From positions 1 to 16,462 of the forward strand of contig JAZBPA010000091.1 in NCBI GenBank assembly GCA_036351435.1: 16,462 nt of DNA, written 5' to 3'. The translations under genes and the position numbers were made by a program. Numbering within the stretch: position 1 is the stretch's first letter; each line of letters begins with the position of its first letter. Source of the stretch: JAAUQA01 sp036351435. Its GTDB lineage: Bacteria; Pseudomonadota; Gammaproteobacteria; Competibacterales; Competibacteraceae. This document shows positions 1 to 5,882 of the stretch, piece by piece. The notes beneath the pieces are model-generated. The model did no database searches. It had not been told where the DNA came from and worked only from the letters and a program-made list of their open reading frames with translations.

Positions 1-1
1 G

Positions 2-361
2 ACTTTGGCCGAAGTAACCGGTTTTCCGCTGTTGACCGGTAAAACCCCGCAATTAGAGCGCGAACGACTGTACGGCGAGTTTCGCGAGGGAGCGATTCCG
101 GGCTTGGTGTTGTCGCGAGTGGGTAATTTCGCGGTGGATTTACCCGATGCTGATGTGCTAATTCAGGTGTCGGGCAAATACGGTTCGCGTCAAGAAGAGG
201 CGCAACGTTTGGGACGGGTGCTGCGACCCAAGAAAGACGGCCGCCGGGCACGCTTTTATACCCTGGTCTCGGTACGGACCTGCGAAGAGGATTTCGCTCG
301 CCACCGGCAGTTATTTTTGACCGAGCAGGGTTACAGTTATCGGATTGAAGGGGAAGTTTAG
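2..361 (+). CDS. XPB/Rad25-type DNA repair helicase, C-terminal fragment (5' end outside window)
   Basis: This is the last 119 codons of a superfamily 2 helicase of the XPB/ERCC3 type; the frame is open at the window edge, so the start lies upstream. The fragment covers the end of the second RecA-like domain. The segment LPDADVLIQVSGKYGSRQEE is followed by motif VI, QRLGRVLRPK, which carries the arginine-finger region, and by FYTLVSV and the closing FLTEQGYSYRI. This pattern is characteristic of XPB, whose eukaryotic members unwind DNA in nucleotide excision repair and transcription initiation; bacterial members are ATP-dependent 3'-5' DNA helicases of less certain role. The TTG at position 5 is an internal leucine codon, not a start. 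The stop overlaps by four bases the stop of the convergent ATL gene. The family call is firm; the missing N-terminal domains cannot be judged. Confidence 0.9.
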   Translation, partial: TLAEVTGFPLLTGKTPQLERERLYGEFREGAIPGLVLSRVGNFAVDLPDADVLIQVSGKYGSRQEEAQRLGRVLRPKKDGRRARFYTLVSVRTCEEDFARHRQLFLTEQGYSYRIEGEV

Positions 362-708
362 CGTCCTCCCCAAACCGCTTCATCCAGCGTGGGTTGCCAC
401 CCAAAGCGCTTGAGGTCAATCCGTTGACCGTCGAACAAAATCCCTTCATCCAGCAGTAAATCGTGTTGCCGGCGGTGGGGTTCGCTGCCCAGGGGAAACG
501 AGATCATGCCGTTGGCATTGATGACCCGATGCCAGGGAATCGACGATTGCGCCGGTAGATTATGCAGCGCATAACCCACCGCCCGCGCTTGTCGAGGAAA
601 GCCGGCCCATTCGGCAATCCTACCGTAAGTCGCCACCCGACCGTAGGGTATGGTGGCGACGGTTTGCCAGATACGCTGAAAGCGCTCGTTTACTCGTCGG
701 TCACACAT
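358..708 (-). CDS. atl: Alkyltransferase-like protein (ATL), MGMT-fold DNA lesion sensor
   Basis: This 116-residue protein has the DNA-binding domain of O6-alkylguanine-DNA alkyltransferases. It shows IPYGRVATYG at residues 20-29, the ARAVG helix at 41-45 with the presumed arginine finger Arg42, and the active-site loop PWHRV at 58-62. In true methyltransferases this loop reads PCHRV. The cysteine acceptor is replaced by Trp59, so the protein should bind alkylated guanine but not repair it. Known ATLs of this type (E. coli YbaZ, fission yeast Atl1) flag lesions for nucleotide excision repair. The length matches stand-alone ATLs. The start codon lies inside the 3' end of ilvD (19-bp overlap), with only a weak AGGG directly before ATG, so translation is probably coupled to ilvD. 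It converges with the XPB-type helicase, also a repair-family protein. Substrate range is not visible from sequence. Confidence 0.9.
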   Translation of the reverse strand: MCDRRVNERFQRIWQTVATIPYGRVATYGRIAEWAGFPRQARAVGYALHNLPAQSSIPWHRVINANGMISFPLGSEPHRRQHDLLLDEGILFDGQRIDLKRFGWQPTLDEAVWGGR

Positions 709-2369
709 CCCTGAGAAGCGTTCTGCACGGTTTTTATGTATTTAGCCAACACCCCGCGACTGGCTTTGTAAGGCGGCATCTGCCAGTTGTCGCGACGTCG
801 TTGCAATTCGTCGTCGCTCAACGCCACCTCCAACTGATTCCTATCGGAATCGATGGTAACGATATCGCCGTTCTGAATCAGTGCAATCGGTCCGCCCTCC
901 TGAGCTTCCGGTACGACATGGCCGATGATGAATCCGTGTGAACCGCCGGAAAACCGGCCGTCGGTAATCATCGCCACGTCTTGACCCAGACCGGCACCCA
1001 TAATGGCTGAGGTCGGGGTCAGCATTTCCGGCATACCGGGACCGCCTTTGGGACCCTCGTAGCGAATCACCACCACATCGCCTTTTTGGATTTCCTCGCG
1101 TTCCAGTGCATGCAGCATGTCTTCTTCCGAGTCGAACACGCGCGCCGGGCCTTCGAAACGGGTGCCTTCCTTGCCGGTGATTTTGGCTACTGAACCGCCC
1201 GGCGCCAGATTGCCTTTTAGAATATTGATATGGCCGGTCGGCTTGATGGGGTTTTCCAGCGTGTGAATCACCGCTTGCCCTGCACTTAAACCGGGTAGAT
1301 CGCTTAAGTTTTCGGCGAGCGTTTTACCCGTCACGGTTAGGCAGTCGCCATGAATCATGCCTTTTTCCAACAGATACTTGAGCACCGCCGGGGTGCCGCC
1401 GACGTTGTGTACATCTTCCATGACGTATTGGCCGCTGGGTTTGAGATCGGCCAGGAACGGTACCTTGTCACTGAGGCGTTGAAAATCATCCAGGGTGAGT
1501 TCCACGTCTACCGCCCGTGCCATGGCTAATAGATGCAACACGGCGTTGGTCGAACCACCCAAGGCCATGACGATGGTAATCGCGTTCTCAAATGCCGGGC
1601 GGGTCATGATGTCGCGAGGTTTGATGTCGCGTTCCAACAGCGTACGAATGGCTGCACCCGAACGAATACACTCGTCGAGCTTGCCGGCATCGGTGGCCGG
1701 TGTCGAAGAACTGTAGGGCAAGCTCATTCCCAATGCTTCAATCGCCGATGCCATTGTATTTGCGGTATACATGCCGCCGCAGGCACCAGCGCCGGGACAG
1801 GAGTTTTTGACAATGTTGGTACGGGTGGGATCGTCGATCTTATGGGCGATAAATTCACCGTAACTTTGAAAAGCCGATATGATATCCAGCGTTTTCCCGT
1901 CCCAATGGCCCGGTCGGATAGTGCCGCCGTAGAGCATGAGCCCAGGGCGGTTGAGACGGCCCATTGCGATCATGACGCCCGGCATGTTCTTGTCGCAGCC
2001 GGGAATGGCGATACAGGCATCGTACCATTGCGCGCCCATCACCGTTTCGATGGAATCGGCAATCACATCCCGCGACGGCAGCGAATAACTCATGCCGTCG
2101 GTGCCCATGGAAATACCGTCCGAGACGCCGATGGTATTGAAGCGCATGCCGACCAGATCTGCGGCGATGACGCCTTCCCGGACCTGGGCCGCTAGATCGT
2201 TGAGGTGCATATTGCAGGTATTGCCCTCGTACCAAACGCTGGCGATGCCGACTTGCGCTTTGTCCATATCGGCTTCGCTCATCCCGGTACCGTAAAGCAT
2301 GGCCTGGGAAGCGCCTTGCGATTTAGGTTGGGTGATATGGGCGCTGTAACGATTCAATTTTTTTGTCAT
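690..2369 (-). CDS. ilvD: Dihydroxy-acid dehydratase
   Basis: IlvD dehydrates 2,3-dihydroxy-isovalerate and 2,3-dihydroxy-3-methylvalerate to the 2-keto acids in valine, leucine and isoleucine synthesis, in the cytoplasm. From ATG 2369 the protein has 559 residues, the usual size of the short IlvD form. Visible iron-sulfur and active-site elements are Cys52 (EGNTCNMH), Cys125 and Lys127 in GCDKNMPG, Cys197 in CPGAGACGGMYTANTM, and the C-terminal GRFSGGSHGF loop with the catalytic serine. The frame is open to 2426, but ATG 2369 is preferred because GAGGAG lies six bases upstream and the family begins near this MTKKLNRYS segment. It is probably co-transcribed with the ATL gene, whose start it overlaps, and is divergent from the XRE-type gene. 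I see no isoleucine/valine attenuator-like leader in the 92-137 bp upstream. Confidence 0.97.
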   Translation of the reverse strand: MTKKLNRYSAHITQPKSQGASQAMLYGTGMSEADMDKAQVGIASVWYEGNTCNMHLNDLAAQVREGVIAADLVGMRFNTIGVSDGISMGTDGMSYSLPSRDVIADSIETVMGAQWYDACIAIPGCDKNMPGVMIAMGRLNRPGLMLYGGTIRPGHWDGKTLDIISAFQSYGEFIAHKIDDPTRTNIVKNSCPGAGACGGMYTANTMASAIEALGMSLPYSSSTPATDAGKLDECIRSGAAIRTLLERDIKPRDIMTRPAFENAITIVMALGGSTNAVLHLLAMARAVDVELTLDDFQRLSDKVPFLADLKPSGQYVMEDVHNVGGTPAVLKYLLEKGMIHGDCLTVTGKTLAENLSDLPGLSAGQAVIHTLENPIKPTGHINILKGNLAPGGSVAKITGKEGTRFEGPARVFDSEEDMLHALEREEIQKGDVVVIRYEGPKGGPGMPEMLTPTSAIMGAGLGQDVAMITDGRFSGGSHGFIIGHVVPEAQEGGPIALIQNGDIVTIDSDRNQLEVALSDDELQRRRDNWQMPPYKASRGVLAKYIKTVQNASQGCVTDE

Positions 2370-2375
2370 GGATGG

Positions 2376-2381
2376 CTCCTC
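2376..2381 (-). promoter_or_regulatory. Ribosome binding site of ilvD (GAGGAG)
   Basis: GAGGAG on the minus strand is six bases before ATG 2369. It decides the start in favour of a 559-residue protein over the longer open frame to 2426, which has no comparable site. Confidence 0.75.
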
Positions 2382-2506
2382 GGAAATAGCGGTATTCTGG
2401 CGGTGATTAGCCGTAAAACCAAGCATAAACCATTCTATTATGGGAGAGAGACACGGTATGCTTGTATCTAATACTGTCTAACGGTGCGAAAACGGTAACC
2501 AACGCA

Positions 2507-3274
2507 ATGCCCAAAGAACCACTGCCTAAGAAAAGAACCACCCCAACCAAGAACACTGCTGCCGCCGGTTCGCGTGCGAAGAACCCTATCCGTCAGTCCG
2601 TCCAGGATCAGCCTCAGTTACCGCCGCCTGCGAGACCTAAACGGACCGTTAAAAAACCGGTAAAACCGGCAGTGTCAGCAGCGTCACCAACGCCTCCCGA
2701 ACCGACGGAATCATTTATCAAAAAGTTGACCAGCCTGCCGGGTGCGGTAGCGGGTGGCGCGTACCGGTTGGCGATCAGAACCACGGAAGTGCCGCTAAAA
2801 ATAGGCAAGGCTTTTCTCAACACTGAGCAAGCGGAAATGATGGAGGAAGCCGGCAATACGCTCAAGGATTTGCGCGAGGTGGCCGGCCTGACTCGCGATG
2901 AGCTCAGCGATGCCTTGAATCTCAAGGATCGTTCGTTGGTGGAGGCGATAGAGAACGGCACGGCGATCATGTCCTTTGAATTGATTCTGCGCTTGGCTGC
3001 CGTACTGGCCCGCCATGATCCGGTGCCGGTGGTGTTGAAATTCACTCGTACTTATAACCCGGAACTATGGAAATTGCTGCAGGACTGGGGATTTGGGCGG
3101 TTGTCGTTGAATTACGAACGCGAACGCGAGTTCATCAATATCTACCGTCGTCATGACGCGGCGCGGCTGTTATCCGATGAGGGTTTCGAAAAAGTGCTGG
3201 ATTTTACCCGTGCCGCGTTCGAGATGGCTTTGCATTTCGCTGCTGAACAAGAGAACATTGAAAGTGATGAATAG
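2507..3274 (+). CDS. XRE-family helix-turn-helix protein with Lys/Pro/Ala-rich N-terminal tail
   Basis: From ATG 2507 the product has 255 residues. Residues 1-68 are low-complexity and rich in Lys, Pro, Ala and Thr, hence probably disordered and basic. Residues 115-170 form a Cro/C1-type helix-turn-helix (TLKDLREVAGLTRDELSDAL, then an ENGT turn and a leucine-rich last helix). Residues 172-245 are a conserved-looking helical region with LKFTRTYNPELW and EREREFINIYRRHDAAR, ending in DFTRAAFEMALHFA. There is no ligand-binding or catalytic motif I recognise. It is likely a DNA-binding regulator of unknown target; the divergent ilvD-atl pair is a possible target by position only. The start is uncertain: the frame is open to a TTG at 2462, the strong GGGAGAGAG at 2442-2450 is better spaced for an out-of-frame ATG at 2458, and ATG 2507 has no good ribosome site. 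The HTH assignment is firm, the role is not known. Confidence 0.8.
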   Translation: MPKEPLPKKRTTPTKNTAAAGSRAKNPIRQSVQDQPQLPPPARPKRTVKKPVKPAVSAASPTPPEPTESFIKKLTSLPGAVAGGAYRLAIRTTEVPLKIGKAFLNTEQAEMMEEAGNTLKDLREVAGLTRDELSDALNLKDRSLVEAIENGTAIMSFELILRLAAVLARHDPVPVVLKFTRTYNPELWKLLQDWGFGRLSLNYEREREFINIYRRHDAARLLSDEGFEKVLDFTRAAFEMALHFAAEQENIESDE

Positions 3275-3331
3275 TCGCCGGTTGCAGACCGTATGGAGGC
3301 GTTGTCCTCCGCATCCACAATACCGGCGACT
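3273..3331. repeat. Long imperfect palindrome in convergent intergenic region
   Basis: Ten-base perfect arms, AGTCGCCGGT (3273-3282) and ACCGGCGACT (3322-3331), enclose an inner hairpin GGAGG (3295-3299) / CCTCC (3306-3310) with loop CGTTGT. The left arm starts on the last two bases of the XRE-type gene's TAG. No T-run follows on either strand, so it is not a canonical intrinsic terminator. It could still act as a bidirectional terminator or mRNA 3'-end protector for the two converging genes, or be a REP-like element. No second copy was noticed in this window. Confidence 0.6.
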
Positions 3332-3391
3332 CTTCACTAACGGGCTGTTAGATCAGTCCGCATTGTTAACACGCCGCTGTTTTCAACACTC

Positions 3392-5518
3392 TCATCGCCA
3401 ATGACCAGCAATCGGCACCACGTTCGTGTCTGGAGTACCGAAATCAAAGCCAATCTCTGCAAATCCTGACGTATTGCTGTTACGCAATAAGAATGTCGCC
3501 GTACTAGGCCGATATAACCCCACGGTATCGGTACCGTCACCGTCCCAGTCCCCGACCACCGGCAACCAACCCGCTCCCGGCGCACCATAATAGACGCCAA
3601 TCTCGGCGACCCCAGATGTATTACTGTTGCGCAGATAAAATCGCGCTGTGTCGGGTCGAAACAGACCTACGGTATCGATCCCGTCGCCATTCCAATCGCC
3701 GACCACCGGTATCCAACCCGCTCCCGGTGGCCCGTAGGCTACAGCAATGTTAGCGAAACCAGCGCTGTTGCTGTTACGCAAATGGAATACTGCCGTAACG
3801 GGATCATATAAACCGATGGTGTCAATCCCATCGCCGTCCCAATCACCGGCGACCGGTAACCAGCCCAAGCCTGGAGGGCCGTAGGGGAAACTGATTTCAG
3901 GATCACTGTCTTCGTTGACATTAACCAAATGAAAAGCTGCTGCATCGGGTTGATACAAGCCGACTGTTTCAAAACCGTTGCCGTTCCAATCGCCCACTAC
4001 CGGCCGCCAATCGTCGGCTGGTTCACCAACGATGAAACTGATATCCGGCACACTGGTTGAATTGGCTTTGCGGATGTCGAATCGACCGCTAACAGGCGTA
4101 AACAAGCCTGTTCGATTGAGTCGCTCGGCCTCCGGGGTGCATTCGGTTCCGGCATACGGTAACGTATCCGGTGTCACCCGAACCCCAGAGGTATACACCT
4201 GATCTGATTCCAGTTCACCCGATGAGTCGTAAGTTAGTTCAACCATAAAAGCGGTCCAGCCCTCGGCTGGTGGTGGGACAAAACCGATGTAGACACCACC
4301 GCCTGTGTCTTGCAACTCGCTACTGGTCCAGGCCGAGCCAATCGCTTCCAGGCGAAAATCTCGCGCGTGTGGATTGCGGGCCTGCCAGAGCCTCACCCGG
4401 TCCGGACGATCGAATGTCTGTACCCGAATGGAACCATCCGGTTGCAAGCTCCAGGTATATTGTGGACTGCTTTTACCATCTAACACGTCATCCATCCAGG
4501 ACAGTGCCGCGAGGATAACCTGCTCGTTTTGCGCATGATCGGTATTCGGGGCGTAGCGCAACAATTTAGGTTCGAGTAAATCGTTGTAATAGAACTGCCA
4601 GGAATCCGGTAGAAAGAACTGGTCACCTGCTGAATTGGCGACGAACTTGCGCATAGTGAAGCGATCGCGATAGTCATACGGATCGACGATCTCCAACAAA
4701 GATTGCCCTGCCGGGGTTTGCATCCGGCACGGTAGATCGAACTCTACGTAATCTCTAATCGCTGGGGCGTAAAAGCCAAGTGCCTGCCAGTGCTGAACAA
4801 ACTGGCGGTCCAGATTCAGCATGTCGATTGAAGCGGGCGCTATCGCTTTGACCCGGGAATCGACAGCCGCTGTCAACCAAGTCGTCCACCCCCGTTTAGA
4901 ACCACCGATGACGATAAAGTCATCAATTTGAATATTCTCTTCGTCCTCGAGAAACTCTTGAATGGTATCCATCGCCCGCACCGCAGCTTTGGTCATGGCG
5001 AGATGAACCGGCCATTCTTCATCGCCGGTATCCAGATACTTATCGAAACTGTAAGCGAGGATTTCGTCTTCAGTGCGTTTGCGGTTGTCTTCGTCGGTAA
5101 AGAATAGTGGTTGATTGGGGATTTCTTCGACTACCGCCACCACCACGCCGAGCGCGGTAGCGATGGCTCCCAATGCTTCGTTGGCGTCACTCGGCAGATT
5201 CTCGCTGTTGCTGCCGCCGTTGATCAGCAAAATTGCGGTCTCGGGACTGTCCGAGACCAGTCCTAGGCCCAGGGGTACGGTAATCTCAACATCATGCTCC
5301 CACAAAGGTCGATCTACTTCGGCAGCGGATCGCCACTGCTGAGAAATCATTCGAATGAAATACGATGTGTAGAGAAAATCATCATCCGTCGCATGATGGA
5401 AATAGCTGTAATTGGGGTCCGGTTTGGCAATATACCGATCCAACGCGGTTTCCTGAGCATTGGTATAGGGAATCGTCCCCACCAGCATCGCAACTAAAAA
5501 ACATACTGTTCTGAGCAT
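3392..5518 (-). CDS. Secreted PhoPQ-activated (PqaA-like) hydrolase-fold protein with C-terminal FG-GAP/VCBS-like repeats
   Basis: This 708-residue protein starts with a Sec signal peptide (hydrophobic residues 5-15, cleavage likely near Asn20-Ala21), so it is probably periplasmic or extracellular. Residues about 25-450 match the PhoPQ-activated pathogenicity-related family, an alpha/beta-hydrolase relative. Diagnostic segments are ILLINGGSN (97-104) and IVIGGSKRGWTTWLTAAVDS (202-221) with the presumed nucleophile Ser207. Candidate triad partners are Asp305 in FFLPDSW and His328 in NTDHAQN. The function of this family is poorly known. Residues 471-708 are five repeats of exactly 49 residues, the last truncated, each with a GDWDGDGxDT-like acidic loop typical of calcium-binding FG-GAP/VCBS beta-propeller blades. 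A GGAG nine bases before ATG 5518 supports the start. It appears to be a single-gene transcript, divergent from pckG. The substrate is unknown; the family call is strong, the triad assignment is inference. Confidence 0.88.
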   Translation of the reverse strand: MLRTVCFLVAMLVGTIPYTNAQETALDRYIAKPDPNYSYFHHATDDDFLYTSYFIRMISQQWRSAAEVDRPLWEHDVEITVPLGLGLVSDSPETAILLINGGSNSENLPSDANEALGAIATALGVVVAVVEEIPNQPLFFTDEDNRKRTEDEILAYSFDKYLDTGDEEWPVHLAMTKAAVRAMDTIQEFLEDEENIQIDDFIVIGGSKRGWTTWLTAAVDSRVKAIAPASIDMLNLDRQFVQHWQALGFYAPAIRDYVEFDLPCRMQTPAGQSLLEIVDPYDYRDRFTMRKFVANSAGDQFFLPDSWQFYYNDLLEPKLLRYAPNTDHAQNEQVILAALSWMDDVLDGKSSPQYTWSLQPDGSIRVQTFDRPDRVRLWQARNPHARDFRLEAIGSAWTSSELQDTGGGVYIGFVPPPAEGWTAFMVELTYDSSGELESDQVYTSGVRVTPDTLPYAGTECTPEAERLNRTGLFTPVSGRFDIRKANSTSVPDISFIVGEPADDWRPVVGDWNGNGFETVGLYQPDAAAFHLVNVNEDSDPEISFPYGPPGLGWLPVAGDWDGDGIDTIGLYDPVTAVFHLRNSNSAGFANIAVAYGPPGAGWIPVVGDWNGDGIDTVGLFRPDTARFYLRNSNTSGVAEIGVYYGAPGAGWLPVVGDWDGDGTDTVGLYRPSTATFLLRNSNTSGFAEIGFDFGTPDTNVVPIAGHWR
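3395..4108 (-). repeat. Five tandem 147-bp repeats within the PqaA-like gene
   Basis: Units start at 4108, 3961, 3814, 3667 and 3520 (minus strand), an exact 147-bp period, encoding GLYxPxTAxFxLRNSN, then an IxxxYGxPGxGW segment, then PVxGDWDGDGxDTV. The three central units are closest to one another; the first lacks the acidic loop consensus before it and the last ends early at VVPIAGHWR. The constant period without indels suggests in-frame duplication kept by structural constraint. It is a protein-coding repeat, not a CRISPR or satellite. Confidence 0.9.
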
Positions 5519-5574
5519 TGTTCAAAACTCCAGAGTAATTAGGTGCCAGGGTCCTTTCAAAGCGTTTCTGGCTT

Positions 5575-5609
5575 GAACCGTTTGGACCTGTCGAGCCGCT
5601 CGACGGTTC
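5575..5609. repeat. Hairpin upstream of the PqaA-like gene
   Basis: A compact stem GTCGAG (5590-5595) / CTCGAC (5599-5604) with loop CCG is overlapped by an outer pair GAACCGT (5575-5581) / ACGGTTC (5603-5609). The two stems share bases 5603-5604, so they cannot both form completely. It could be a leader structure or a protein-binding dyad; there is no T-run. Confidence 0.45.
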
Positions 5610-5706
5610 GATAGATGCTAGGGTAATTATTATGCAGGCAATTTAAGGGCACAGTGGCTTGAAAAGTCGGGAAAAATAAAAATTAGAGCTTTTAGTCGAG
5701 AAAAAA

Positions 5707-5734
5707 TTGCGATAATACTAAGGCTTAGTTATAC
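5707..5734 (+). promoter_or_regulatory. Candidate sigma-70-type promoter for pckG
   Basis: TTGCGA (5707-5712) and TTATAC (5729-5734) are 16 bp apart in the AT-rich zone. An overlapping alternative is the extended -10 TGCGATAAT (5708-5716). Either would give a pckG leader of roughly 140-165 bases. This is a consensus match by eye only. Confidence 0.35.
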
Positions 5735-5809
5735 CCGGAGGAATAACTCGTCAAGTTCACCAACCTCGAAAATCGCGCGCGACGTCACATTCTCGCCTTT
5801 GCCGCCCGC

Positions 5810-5852
5810 GTCCGGGTCACTGACCTCCGGACACCGGAATCTGTCATTCCGG
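5810..5852 (+). promoter_or_regulatory. Hairpin-rich leader just upstream of pckG
   Basis: Two adjacent stems can form: GTCCGG (5810-5815) with CCGGAC (5827-5832), and CCGGAAT (5834-5840) with ATTCCGG (5846-5852) around the loop CTGTC. A competing stem, TCCGG (5826-5830) with CCGGA (5834-5838), would disrupt both. The pckG ribosome site GGAG (5871-5874) is 18 bases further on. Mutually exclusive stems in a leader can serve regulation, but no known riboswitch or attenuator is recognised. Confidence 0.4.
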
Positions 5853-5882
5853 ATTCTTCTCATCCTTTATGGAGCGCTAATC

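Larger units (their letters stand above)
5519..5882. other. Divergent intergenic region between the PqaA-like gene and pckG
   Basis: These 364 bp hold no convincing gene. The left third (5519-5610) contains a hairpin at 5575-5609. The middle (about 5610-5735) is markedly AT-rich, with A-tracts at 5672-5682 and 5701-5706, as expected of promoter DNA. The right part (about 5760-5852) is GC-rich and hairpin-forming and would be the pckG leader. A GGAGGA at 5738-5743 is followed by no ATG, GTG or TTG at a usable distance. Confidence 0.7.

Noticed and set aside
358..708. Active O6-methylguanine-DNA methyltransferase
   Set aside because: The acceptor cysteine of PCHRV is replaced by tryptophan (PWHRV), the mark of ATL proteins.
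1533..2195. 220-codon open frame opposite ilvD
   Set aside because: It is antisense to a fully convincing ilvD and its translation is low-complexity, His/Arg/Gly-rich, with no domain pattern.
2370..2426. Longer ilvD start at 2426
   Set aside because: ATG 2369 has GAGGAG at six bases; the upstream 19 codons do not resemble IlvD N-termini.
3395..4108. CRISPR or non-coding tandem repeat
   Set aside because: The 147-bp period is in frame and encodes regular 49-residue units; there are no spacers.
5738..5760. Small gene starting after GGAGGA in the pckG leader
   Set aside because: No ATG, GTG or TTG follows at a workable distance.
5799..5882. TTG start giving pckG a 28-residue N-terminal extension
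   Set aside because: There is no ribosome site before the TTG, the stretch forms hairpins, and ATG 5883 has a well-spaced GGAG and the usual family length.
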